Shown here: one piece after another, positions 45,711 to 54,619 of the stretch
How positions within the stretch are numbered: position 1 is the first letter of the stretch
Layout of the letters: the number at the start of each line of letters is the position of its first letter
Source of the DNA: Cytophagaceae bacterium
GTDB lineage: Bacteria > Bacteroidota > Bacteroidia > Cytophagales > JAIYAX01
Direction: 5' to 3'
NCBI GenBank assembly: GCA_027488815.1
Contig: JAIYAX010000018.1
Location: 1-64,000, forward strand
DNA length: 64,000 bases
Program-made: the position numbers and the translations under genes
The notes under the pieces: model-generated
What the model was told of the DNA's origin: nothing
Database searches by the model: none
The model's input: only the letters and a program-made list of their open reading frames with translations

Positions 45711-45936
45711 AATTTTATTCCTCTATCTCAGCGACCCGACCACTCCCGAATGTCGGGATGCTCTGAACCAGCTGAGCTAAGCTCCCAATTTTATTCCTTT
45801 TCTCAGCGACCCGACCACTCCCGAATGTCGGGATGCTCTGAACCAGCTGAGCTAAGCTCCCAATTTTATTCCTTTTATCAGCGACCCGACCACTCCCGAA
45901 TGTCGGGATGCTCTGAACCAGCCGAGCTAAGCTCCC
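45711..45936 (-). repeat. Three tandem tRNA-Val-like modules upstream of tRNA-Val
   Basis: Three head-to-tail units of 76, 75 and 75 bp (45711-45786, 45787-45861, 45862-45936), in the same orientation and with the same period as the tRNA. Each begins with about 29 nt identical to the tRNA 5' half: acceptor strand GGGAGCT and the complete D arm through GAGCAT. The 3' half is replaced by a hairpin, TCCCGA-CAT-TCGGGA, then GTGGTCGGGTCGCTGA and an A-rich spacer. No T arm or 3' acceptor strand exists, so the units are not functional tRNAs. Units differ only in the spacer and one D-loop-side base in the outermost copy. A second pairing, CCCGAC with the later GTCGGG, competes with the hairpin. Confidence 0.9.
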
Positions 45937-45951
45937 TTTAAAATCGGACTG

Positions 45952-45982
45952 CAAAGGTAGCGGTCGATTTCAAAAATACAAA
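45952..45982 (-). promoter_or_regulatory. Promoter of the tRNA-like array and tRNA-Val
   Basis: TTTG (45982-45979), exactly 19 bases, TACCTTTG (45959-45952): a full match to the Bacteroidota consensus. The predicted start is about 10 nt before the first tRNA-like module, so the modules and tRNA-Val should share one transcript ending at the hairpin near 45612. Confidence 0.8.
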
Positions 45983-46041
45983 CCAACAAAAAAAATTAAA
46001 TGTTGAGTCAGCCTTCTCACATCCCTTAAATTGCAGCACCA

Positions 46042-48495
46042 ATGCCAACAAGGAATAAACTTTTCGCCTTCTTAAGGTGGTTGCTGATCAGCATCAGTCT
46101 TATTGTCATTCTTTTGGGTGCAGTTTTCATCTACATCATCAGTCAGAAAGACCAGATCATTCGAATGTTTGTCAATCAGGCCAATCAGTATCTGCTGGTC
46201 AAAGTCGAAGTTGAAAAAATCGATCTTACCCTGTTTTCCAGCTTTCCAAAAGCTTCCATACGTCTTAAAGGACTAAAAATGCAAGGTTCGGACGGCCTTA
46301 CAGATCCTTTATTGCTCGATGCTTCTCAATTGTCTTTTCAGCTTGACCTGATTGATCTGCTTCAAAAAAGATACCTCATACAGTACATTGAGCTCAAAGA
46401 TGCAGAGATCAGCCTGGTCACCGATGGCAAGGGTAAACTCAATTACCGCTTCATTTCTGCCGACAGCAGCCAACAGACCAATGAATTTGCGTTTTCACTG
46501 AAAGGGATCTACCTGAACAATACCATCCTGCATTACCGCAGCCCTGAAACTAAGTTTTCCATGGCCTTTGATCGAAGTAAAGCTCAAATCTCAGGGAAAG
46601 AAGACTATACTTTTGGCAACCTGGATGGCTTAGTTACCATTTACAGCTTACAAACGGGGGCGATGACATTGCTTCAAAATACTGATCTTGATTTGGTTGC
46701 CGATTTCAAATACCAGGAAAGCACAAAATACCTAACTATCTCGAAGACCCGACTGAGGTACCGTAATTCAGACTTCCTTATTGATGGCGCATTCCAGTTC
46801 GACCATGAACCCAATTGGGAGGTCAGGATTAAGTCGGAACAACTTGCTTTGGAAGACCTCAAAAACCTGTTACCCGGGCAAATCAGTCAAGTGCTAAGGG
46901 AATACAAAGCTGGAGGACAGGCTTCCGTTGAGTTGTCGATGACAAAAAGAAAAGGTCAGAAATCCGGGACAACAAGTGCGAAATTCAACATCAGAAAAGG
47001 GACGATGAGTCACCCTTCCAGCCCCGGAAACCTAAGCGATATCCACCTCAGCGGAAACCTGAAAAACATAGGAAGAGGCGCCATGGAAGACTATGTGTTG
47101 ACGATTGACACCATGCACTTTCAACTGGACAAAAACAGAGTTGGAGGCACTTTGCGATTGAATAATTTTAATGAACCCTACCTCAACACCAGATTAAGAG
47201 GCAGAATACCAGCTGTTGAACTTCAAGCTTTTATAAAATCGGAGCAGCTTAAAATTAACGACGGCATGCTCAATGTAGCTGTTGCCCTTGAGCAGTCGTT
47301 CGGAACGAAAGGGAGCAGGAAAATATCCGGTGAAGTGAAATGCACTGATCTTAATCTGATGATACCCCCCTTGACATCGCCTGTAAGGGTCACCAATGCA
47401 GACTTGCTTTTTAATGAAAACGATTTAATCATTTCACAATTTGCACTCTACCATCGAGGTCAGCATTTGACGGGCAACGCCATAGTGTTCAACGCTTTCG
47501 CAACAGACAGCACCCTACCCTATCGCATAGGAGCAAATATACGTTCACCTCATCTTGTTTTAGACAGCCTGATTACCTCAAGTGAAGGATCCACGATGAT
47601 CAGTCTCCCAAAAAGGATAATCGCTCAGGCAAAAATTGAGTCAGAACTTCTTCACTATAAAAGACATCGATACAGAAAGATGGAGAGCGCATTTTATCTG
47701 GACTCTACCGTTTTCTCCATTCAGAGCTTAAGTCTGCAAATGGCCGGAGGGCAATTGAAGGCTGATGCTAGTCTTGAGTTGGAAGAAAAAGGAACCTTTA
47801 GGATCAATCTGAATGGGGCCTGCGAAAAAGTACCAATCGATACCTTGTTTTATTATTTCCAGGACTTTGATCAGCAGTTCATTACGCACCAGCATCTGAA
47901 AGGGATACTGACAGCCAATGGCCGAGTGAATGCTCGAATAAAACAAAACGGGGAGCTGATGAAAGAAAGTATTGTCGCAGATATTGAACTGTTGGCTGAA
48001 AGCGGGAGGCTATATCGGTTCGAACCCATGAAACAACTTTCCCGCTTTGCAGATGAGGAAGAGCTCTCCGACATCAAGTTTAAAACCCTGAGTAACAAGT
48101 TTCATATTGAAAATCAAACACTTTTCATCCCTGAAATGGTCATTGGGTCGAGTTTGAGAGACTTGACGGTATCCGGCACGCATAGTTTTGATCAAAAGAT
48201 CAATTATCGTCTCAAAGTACCCATTACCAAGCCCAAGGCTACCGATAAAGATGAGCGCTTTGGGGCCATTGAGCAGGATGTCTCAGGCAAGCTTTATTTG
48301 TATCTGACCATTACCGGTACAACGGACAACATGAAAATTCAGTACGATAAAAAGGCAGTAACTGGCAAAATATCAGAACGGTTCAAAGCAGAAAAAGAAG
48401 AGCTAAAACAGCTGTTCAAATTCAAATCGGATAGCCTGAAGACCAAGCCTAAAAAAATAGAGTTGGAGGAGAACAATTACTTTGATTTTGATTGA
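46042..48495 (+). CDS. AsmA-like envelope protein
   Basis: An 817-residue protein. One N-terminal membrane helix (about residues 11-33) is followed by a long beta-rich region with the AsmA N-terminal pattern VKVEVEKIDLTLFSSFPKASIRLKGLKMQGSD. The AsmA-C-like region near 640-740 contains LKGILTANGRVNARI and IKFKTLSNKFHIENQTLFIPEM. AsmA/TamB relatives form bridge-like grooves between the inner and outer membranes and are implicated in lipid transport or outer-membrane assembly. A Lys/Glu-rich tail follows. The gene is monocistronic in appearance and convergent with the lectin-like T9SS gene. Confidence 0.85.
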   Translation: MPTRNKLFAFLRWLLISISLIVILLGAVFIYIISQKDQIIRMFVNQANQYLLVKVEVEKIDLTLFSSFPKASIRLKGLKMQGSDGLTDPLLLDASQLSFQLDLIDLLQKRYLIQYIELKDAEISLVTDGKGKLNYRFISADSSQQTNEFAFSLKGIYLNNTILHYRSPETKFSMAFDRSKAQISGKEDYTFGNLDGLVTIYSLQTGAMTLLQNTDLDLVADFKYQESTKYLTISKTRLRYRNSDFLIDGAFQFDHEPNWEVRIKSEQLALEDLKNLLPGQISQVLREYKAGGQASVELSMTKRKGQKSGTTSAKFNIRKGTMSHPSSPGNLSDIHLSGNLKNIGRGAMEDYVLTIDTMHFQLDKNRVGGTLRLNNFNEPYLNTRLRGRIPAVELQAFIKSEQLKINDGMLNVAVALEQSFGTKGSRKISGEVKCTDLNLMIPPLTSPVRVTNADLLFNENDLIISQFALYHRGQHLTGNAIVFNAFATDSTLPYRIGANIRSPHLVLDSLITSSEGSTMISLPKRIIAQAKIESELLHYKRHRYRKMESAFYLDSTVFSIQSLSLQMAGGQLKADASLELEEKGTFRINLNGACEKVPIDTLFYYFQDFDQQFITHQHLKGILTANGRVNARIKQNGELMKESIVADIELLAESGRLYRFEPMKQLSRFADEEELSDIKFKTLSNKFHIENQTLFIPEMVIGSSLRDLTVSGTHSFDQKINYRLKVPITKPKATDKDERFGAIEQDVSGKLYLYLTITGTTDNMKIQYDKKAVTGKISERFKAEKEELKQLFKFKSDSLKTKPKKIELEENNYFDFD

Positions 48496-48514
48496 ACTCC
48501 CCAACTCTGCCCTT

Positions 48515-51500
48515 CTATTCTTTTAAGAATTTAAGGATTACTGACCTCTCCTCAAGCCCTATCTGTAAAAAATAAGTTCCGGAGGGCAAATGATCCACTT
48601 TTAGCTCCGATGAGCCTGAATGACTTGAGTTTGGCTGATGACTGATCTCGTGTATTTTGCCTTCCATACTCATACAACGAATGCTCTTAATGCTGCTTTG
48701 GTGAGGCAGACTTAGCATGAGTCGGTCCTGAGCCGGATTAGGGAAAAGGGATACGATTTCCTCACTTCGCTCCTCCTCGATTGCGAGCGGATTACACACA
48801 ATTGAAAGTTGAGCAGTTGGGGAGGGACAGCCATAAATGCTGGACTGAACCAAAGACAACGCACCTGCGGCTCCGTTGAACTGAAGCTGAATAGAAGCGG
48901 TGCCCTGTCCGGAGGCGATGGCTGTTGATGCAGGAGCTGTCCAAACATAAGAGGTTCCGATAACTGGATTTACGGAATAGCTGGCTGAAACACCGCTGCA
49001 CCCCTGAATGCTGACCGGGCCCTGAATTACCGGTGTGGAAGGTGAGGCTTGTATCGTAATGAAATTATTTCGTGTTTCGGAATTAACCGGGAAACCCGAA
49101 AATAGATCTCTGATTTCCATGGTGATGGTCTTACTTCCGGTACTAGTGTAATTCACCTGATGTGGGCCTGCTCCGTTAGCGGTAGCAGGATTTGCCCCTG
49201 GCCCAAAATTCCAGAAAAGCGTGGTGTTGGGAAAGTTAGACATATTTGTGAAGTTGCTGAATGTCAACGTAGTGCCCGGGCAGGTGTTGGTAGGTAAGGC
49301 TCCAAAAGTTGCCGAGGAGGTACAGAAAAAGCCATTGTCAACCGTAAATGACCGGGTCGTAAAGTTGCCTGCTCCACATCCATTAAGTGGTGTTACCCTT
49401 ACCTGAGCATTTTGATTTAGCAAATCGACAATCACAGAAGTTGTACCCTGCCCATCACCAATCGAGCCTGCGCTTGCTGGGATCACTTCCCATCGGTAAA
49501 AACTAGCATTGGCTACACTGCCCACACTAAGTATAACCTCATCTCCGGGGCAAAAAGTCGTCGAGCCTCCCGTAACAGCACCTGCATTTCCGGGAAGGGC
49601 GGTAACGGTCAGGTTGATGGTATTGCTTTCCGCAGTGCATCCGTCATTAACCCTGACTTTATAGGCTCCGGCCTGTGTGGCCAGAAAGAGGGTATCCAGC
49701 AAAACGGGCGCCCCAAGAGATACATTGTTCCTAAACCACTCATAACTAGCCCCTGCAACTCCGATAGCCCTTATAGTCAAATTGCTTCCGGTACAAAAGC
49801 TAGAAGAAGGAGAACTGATGCTTGCAGTAGGTAGTGCCCTGATCGTCGTGACAAAAGGAGCAGATAGACTTGAACAACCTTGTGCATTGGTCAGACGCAC
49901 GGTGTAGCTTCCGGCAGATAGGGCATTAATGGCATTGGCAGTTCCGGGTCCAGTGAGGGTATTGCTTCCCAGAAACCAGGTATACGTTCCACCGGCAAGA
50001 ACTGTGGCTTGTAAGGGTAGGCTGCCCCCTTGACAAATCTGATTGCCCGGTGCCGTGATGCTTACTGTTGGTGCTGTTGCTGTGTTAAAATTCTGTGTGG
50101 CAGACGTGTCTCGGCAACCGGACGCATTGGTCATGATCAGTCGTATGGTGGATGGATTTGTAATTCTTAACACCGAGGCATTGGCGCCTGAAATCGGTAC
50201 TCCTGCATTCAGCCACTGATAACTCAAGCCTGTTCCTGTTGGGGCAGTAAGCACTATCGTATCTGTTCCAGGACAAAAAGAGATCGATGAAGCCGTGAAC
50301 GAAGCAACCGGAGCCGAATTTTGAACTACCACCAATGCATTAGACGTATCCACACAGCCGCTGCTATGACTTACAATCGACCTGTAGGTTCCTGCCTGTG
50401 AAACAGTTAGTGTCGCAGTGATAAAACCGCTCAGGGTAATTCCGTTACGCTGCCAGATGATGCTCTCCCCAGCTAACAAGGTGTTGGCAGTCAACGAGGT
50501 AGACTCAGCAGGGCAAAGAACAGTATCTGCACTCGTAATGCCTGCATTGGGCTGATTACCAGTGCTGATGCTTCGAACGGCGGAAGTATCCATGCACCCG
50601 TTTGATCCGATCACTCTAAGGCGGTAACTACCTGCCGAGGCAGCTGAAAATTGTGTATTTGCAGGGCCTGCTGCTCCTTGAGAAACTCCATTCAACAGCC
50701 ACTGGTAGCTCGCTCCTGAAACTTGTTGGGCTTGTAAAGAAACCGGTGATCCGGAACAAATTACGGGAAGCGATGTGGGTTGAATGAGGGCTTGCGGCAA
50801 GGCTAAAACTTGAATTGTGGCATTGCCAGAGTTAACACATCCGTTACCAGCAGTGAAGGTATAGGTGATGCTTCTTGAGCCAACTCCCGCTGTTGTGGGG
50901 TTAAAGCTGCTGCCGCTTACACCAGGTCCTGAAAAAACACCCCCTGTAGGACTGGCTCCTAATAAGCTTATCGGGCTGCCATTGAAACATACCGGAGCAT
51001 AGCCGGGCATAGTGATGGCTGTACCAGTATTCACCGTGATAACTGCGGTATCAGCATTACTGCAACCAAGGCTATCGGTGAATGTATAAATGATCGGATG
51101 TGTTCCTGCGCCTGCGGTTGTGGGGTTAAACTGTCCTCCTGACACTCCGGGGCCGGAGTAAACACCACCGGAAGGGCTGCCACCACTAAGTGTAAAGGCT
51201 GGCTGCCCGGTACAGTAAGATTGACTAAAAGTGGGTAAACTAACCACAGGAAGAGGCAGAACCGTCACCAGAATGGTATCTCGCTGCACATTGCTACATT
51301 GGTCAGTGATAGTCACGATGTAGCGGGTAGTGGTGTCTGGGAAGATGGTCGGGTTAAAAACGGATGGGTTGCTGATGTTGTAGTTTGGCGACCAGGTGTA
51401 ACTCACCCCTCCAGGGAGCGAAAGTTGAGTACTTGATCCCCGGCACAAGCTTATGTCATCCAACTTCACCACATTGGTAGGGTATTGAATGATACAAACC

Positions 51501-52156
51501 CTCTGTTCGTTGTTGAAACCTCCTGTGGATGCAGTAAAGCCCCAATAGACATAAGGATTGCCGTTAAAAATAGACTGCACGACATTGCCGCTGTATGACA
51601 CCCTAAGCACGTTGGCAACAAAAACCCTCAACGTGGTGTCAAGGGCGGTCCACTCGATCCTCACTTCATGGTTCTGTCCGTTTTCTACATTTCCGCAGTT
51701 GGACAATATACATTGAGGTGCTGCCAGACTGTTGGCGCTGTTGTGGTCTAAGTTTCCATTTTTAAGGATGGCCACATGGTCATTAGCCGGATCAGCAGGG
51801 TTTTGAAACACGTCAAACTCGACCAGAAAGGAAGGTGTCACTCCCCCAATTCCCAGACTACCACCCAGAGAACCGGAGCTTGTGCATTGATTCTGAAAGG
51901 CAAATACAATCCCGTCTGCACCATTGGCATCTTTGGTTCCAAAATTCAGGTTGGCTCTTACAGTAAAGTTGTTTGAAAGATCTGTCTTCTGCCTGTACCA
52001 CATAGAGCCAAAAATGTTTCCTGTGGCAGTCGTCAAGCGGTAGCAATCTCCTCCCTGAGAGATTGCATTTCCATTGAGTTGAAAAAGACCCTGAGCATGC
52101 AAGTGCAGGTCAAGTGCAGGTAAGCAGAGCATTAAAAAGGTAAGTATTCGTCTCAT
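48515..52156 (-). CDS. Giant secreted T9SS protein: L-type lectin-like domain plus Ig-like repeats
   Basis: A 1213-residue exported protein. The signal peptide starts MRRILTFLMLCLPALDLHLHAQ. Residues about 25-245 look like a legume-type lectin domain (FTVRANLNFGTKDANGADGIVFAFQ, FLVEFDVFQNP, GFTASTGG). A tandem series of PKD/Ig-like modules follows, including two near-identical ones with GGV(Y/F)SGPGVSG--FNPTTAG. Many modules carry a single Cys before the terminal strand (GCSNAD, GCVNSG, GCMDTS, GCRDTS). The sorting domain starts LFPNPAQDRLMLSL and ends SVILKFLKE. It is probably a surface adhesin or glycan binder. The frame extends 33 codons upstream, but this ATG opens the signal peptide. Confidence 0.83.
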   Translation of the reverse strand: MRRILTFLMLCLPALDLHLHAQGLFQLNGNAISQGGDCYRLTTATGNIFGSMWYRQKTDLSNNFTVRANLNFGTKDANGADGIVFAFQNQCTSSGSLGGSLGIGGVTPSFLVEFDVFQNPADPANDHVAILKNGNLDHNSANSLAAPQCILSNCGNVENGQNHEVRIEWTALDTTLRVFVANVLRVSYSGNVVQSIFNGNPYVYWGFTASTGGFNNEQRVCIIQYPTNVVKLDDISLCRGSSTQLSLPGGVSYTWSPNYNISNPSVFNPTIFPDTTTRYIVTITDQCSNVQRDTILVTVLPLPVVSLPTFSQSYCTGQPAFTLSGGSPSGGVYSGPGVSGGQFNPTTAGAGTHPIIYTFTDSLGCSNADTAVITVNTGTAITMPGYAPVCFNGSPISLLGASPTGGVFSGPGVSGSSFNPTTAGVGSRSITYTFTAGNGCVNSGNATIQVLALPQALIQPTSLPVICSGSPVSLQAQQVSGASYQWLLNGVSQGAAGPANTQFSAASAGSYRLRVIGSNGCMDTSAVRSISTGNQPNAGITSADTVLCPAESTSLTANTLLAGESIIWQRNGITLSGFITATLTVSQAGTYRSIVSHSSGCVDTSNALVVVQNSAPVASFTASSISFCPGTDTIVLTAPTGTGLSYQWLNAGVPISGANASVLRITNPSTIRLIMTNASGCRDTSATQNFNTATAPTVSITAPGNQICQGGSLPLQATVLAGGTYTWFLGSNTLTGPGTANAINALSAGSYTVRLTNAQGCSSLSAPFVTTIRALPTASISSPSSSFCTGSNLTIRAIGVAGASYEWFRNNVSLGAPVLLDTLFLATQAGAYKVRVNDGCTAESNTINLTVTALPGNAGAVTGGSTTFCPGDEVILSVGSVANASFYRWEVIPASAGSIGDGQGTTSVIVDLLNQNAQVRVTPLNGCGAGNFTTRSFTVDNGFFCTSSATFGALPTNTCPGTTLTFSNFTNMSNFPNTTLFWNFGPGANPATANGAGPHQVNYTSTGSKTITMEIRDLFSGFPVNSETRNNFITIQASPSTPVIQGPVSIQGCSGVSASYSVNPVIGTSYVWTAPASTAIASGQGTASIQLQFNGAAGALSLVQSSIYGCPSPTAQLSIVCNPLAIEEERSEEIVSLFPNPAQDRLMLSLPHQSSIKSIRCMSMEGKIHEISHQPNSSHSGSSELKVDHLPSGTYFLQIGLEERSVILKFLKE

Positions 52157-52378
52157 AATGATGGATTGTTTATGGGCTGTTTGTCCTCTAATTTGAGACA
52201 TATATCCGGCCAAAAAGCAGTTTGTGGAGGAGATGTATACGATTGATAATATCATTACTATTTGATATTCAATATTTTAAACCTGTTAATGGCTCTATCT
52301 TGTAGAGATGATGTAGAGGTATAAAATAGGTTGTGAAGACCGTCAAAGGGTAGATATTTACAGAAAAAATGAAAATCC

Positions 52379-54277
52379 ATGTTGAGGCAAACCCTGATGA
52401 AGATCCTCTTACTCCTGGCATTTGCCGGCTGTGAGAAAGCTCAATTAAGCGATAGCGATCAGAAAAGATTGACCCTTGCAGACAGCCTTGCACAGGTAGC
52501 CTGGAGTCTTCGCAGGGCTGACCCAGCTGCTAGCGACAGCTTAAGTCTTCTCATCAATTCTGAGGTAGACTCCATTACAGGATCAGAGGCTGTGAAAGCA
52601 CAGCTTTATAAAAACAGAGCAGCGACACAATGGATCAGAGGAAACTTTGAGTCGGCTATGCCGCTAGCGGATTCTTCTCTGGGTTTGTTTTTAAAAGTGA
52701 ATGATAGCACTCAGGCGGGTAACTTATACAACCTGAAAGGGCTCATTTCATGGAACGCAGCCCAATATGAGCAGGCTCTGCTTTTTTATGGTCAGGCTGA
52801 ACGTATTTTTCAAGTACTAGGAGATACTGACGGGATTATGAAAGTCTGGAACAACACAGGCATTATTCTTTACCAAACGGGAGATTTCGCCAAGGCGATG
52901 GAGTATTTTGTGAAAACCTTGCCTTACAATGAGGCCAAAGGTGCAAGTCAGGCATTGATTGATAACTACACCAATATGGCAATCATTCTGGAGGTTCAAA
53001 AAGACATTCCCAAGGCCAGTAGCTATAAAAGGAAGGCATTGAACCTATCAAAAGAGATTAATGATCCGAGGTCTGAGCTACAAGCCCTTGCTAATCTGGG
53101 CACCTTGTTTTTCAATGCCTCCACTTATGACTCAGCCAGGTATTACAACCTATTGGCTGTTCCTCTGGCAGAGCAACTTGGAGATGCTTATTCTGGTTCA
53201 TTTGTTTTAAATAATCTGGCCGAATGTGCCATTGCTGAAGGTCAGTTGAAAGAGGCTGAGAAGTATGTGCTTAGGGCGCTGGAGATGAGACGGGCAATTG
53301 GAGATCCACTTGGACAGTCCATTTCATTACGGGTCTATGGGATCATTCAGGAGAACAGGGGACAATCTGAAAAGGCGATAACTGCTTATAAAAATGCCTT
53401 GAAGCTTGCCGAAGACATACATTCAAGAGAGCAGGAAATGAATTGCCATGAGCAAATGGCTGATGCCTACAAAAAGTTGAAGAAAATCGATCAGGCTTTT
53501 TTTCATCTGGAGCACTATCGAAGTTTGAAGGACAGTTTGTTTTCTGAAAAGCAAAACGAAAAGATCAGAGAACTGGAGATCAAGTACCAGAGTAGTAAAA
53601 ACGAGGCCAAAGTGCTTGAGCAACAGTTGGAAATACAGGAATACGAACTCAACCAGGAGGCTCAGCGCAGGAACATATTGGTTATGGGGGCCGTTGGCAT
53701 CTCCTTTATCCTTCTGTTGGGCAGCTTGTATCTGGGCAGTCGCAAGAAGCGGGCGCATGAACAATTGCTATCCAGAAAGGAGCATGAAATGCTGGCCTTA
53801 AAGCTTCACAATGAAGCATTGCAGAAGGAACAGCTTCAACAGGAGGTAGCGTACAAAAACAAAGAAATTACCACACTTGCCCTGATGATGGCCTCCAAGC
53901 GGGCAGTGATTGAGGAATTGGAAGAGCAGGTCAAATTACTTAAAAGTCAACCTGTTGATGAGTGGCCTGGAAGAGTAGCGAGCCTGCTGAGGGAGCTAAA
54001 AATAAAGAGGACCATGGAAAAGGAGATGGAAGAGTTTGATCACTATGTTCACCAGGTATGCGAAGGCTTTTTCGAACGCTTGCAACAACTTTACCCCGGC
54101 ATCACACCGACGGAAAAACGATTAGCAGCACTGCTGCGCATGGAACTAAGTTCTAAAGAAATTGCCAGCATCATGAATATCTCACCCAAAAGTGTGGACA
54201 TGAGCCGCTACCGATTAAGGAAAAAAATGCAGATAGAAACGGAAGAAAATCTGGTCAGCTCTTTGAGCCGGCTTTAG
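52379..54277 (+). CDS. Membrane-tethered TPR protein with C-terminal LuxR-like helix-turn-helix
   Basis: A 632-residue protein. The N-terminus is a signal with a lipobox-like LLAFAGC (Cys18). TPR repeats fill about 70-385 (for example AGNLYNLKGLISWNAAQYEQALLFYGQAE). Then comes a coiled coil, a transmembrane helix at about 434-453, a second coiled coil (455-530) and a winged/LuxR-type HTH at the end: YPGITPTEKRLAALLRMELSSKEIASIMNISPKSVDMSRYRLRKKM. This is the Bacteroidota class of periplasmic-TPR, cytoplasmic-HTH regulators. Signal and targets are unknown. It is divergent from the lectin-like T9SS gene, and its 3' end overlaps the sigma-partner gene by 23 bp. Confidence 0.85.
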   Translation: MLRQTLMKILLLLAFAGCEKAQLSDSDQKRLTLADSLAQVAWSLRRADPAASDSLSLLINSEVDSITGSEAVKAQLYKNRAATQWIRGNFESAMPLADSSLGLFLKVNDSTQAGNLYNLKGLISWNAAQYEQALLFYGQAERIFQVLGDTDGIMKVWNNTGIILYQTGDFAKAMEYFVKTLPYNEAKGASQALIDNYTNMAIILEVQKDIPKASSYKRKALNLSKEINDPRSELQALANLGTLFFNASTYDSARYYNLLAVPLAEQLGDAYSGSFVLNNLAECAIAEGQLKEAEKYVLRALEMRRAIGDPLGQSISLRVYGIIQENRGQSEKAITAYKNALKLAEDIHSREQEMNCHEQMADAYKKLKKIDQAFFHLEHYRSLKDSLFSEKQNEKIRELEIKYQSSKNEAKVLEQQLEIQEYELNQEAQRRNILVMGAVGISFILLLGSLYLGSRKKRAHEQLLSRKEHEMLALKLHNEALQKEQLQQEVAYKNKEITTLALMMASKRAVIEELEEQVKLLKSQPVDEWPGRVASLLRELKIKRTMEKEMEEFDHYVHQVCEGFFERLQQLYPGITPTEKRLAALLRMELSSKEIASIMNISPKSVDMSRYRLRKKMQIETEENLVSSLSRL

Positions 54278-54614
54278 AAGTTGAGCCACGCCTTTTTTCG
54301 ATCAAAATGATCATCCAAACCCCGGCAGCAAGTGCAATGGTAGCAATTGACATGCGGTAGTCGATACTGATTTTACCTAAATCAGGCCACTGAATTGAAC
54401 CAAAGTACCCATCAAGCCTTAGGCTCAGCCCCAGGCATATACCAAGGACGGATAAAATTCCTGTCAGCAGAACTCTTCTGGTAATCCTTTCCCTACGTCG
54501 TTCCAACTCCAAGTCCATCACCTTACGCATCACCTGTTGGGTAAAGCCCATAGGTGGGGTTTCGAGCACATTGCTCATCCACTTTTTAATGGAAGCGTTT
54601 TCCTCTTTGTTCAT
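54255..54614 (-). CDS. Small membrane protein encoded with an ECF sigma factor (possible anti-sigma)
   Basis: A 119-residue protein with a polar N-terminus of about 45 residues (KKWMSNVLETPPMGFTQQVMRKVMDLELERRRE) and two transmembrane helices (about 47-66 and 88-106). It starts 5 bp after the sigma gene. Position and topology, with a cytoplasmic N-terminal segment and a membrane anchor, suggest an anti-sigma factor, but I see no zinc-binding HxxxCxxC motif, so this is inference. The 3' end overlaps the convergent regulator gene. Confidence 0.6.
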   Translation of the reverse strand: MNKEENASIKKWMSNVLETPPMGFTQQVMRKVMDLELERRRERITRRVLLTGILSVLGICLGLSLRLDGYFGSIQWPDLGKISIDYRMSIATIALAAGVWMIILIEKRRGSTSKAGSKS

Positions 54615-54619
54615 TGCTG

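Noticed and set aside
45711-45936. CRISPR array
   Set aside because: The units are contiguous 75-76-bp repeats with no variable spacers, and they match tRNA-Val. No cas genes are in the window.
45715-45954. Open frames on both strands with a repeated protein pattern (SIPTFGSGRVA and PAELSSQFYSF types)
   Set aside because: They are translations of the 75-bp tRNA-like repeats. Their repeat length is a multiple of three, which keeps frames open by chance. No start context or independent coding signal is present.
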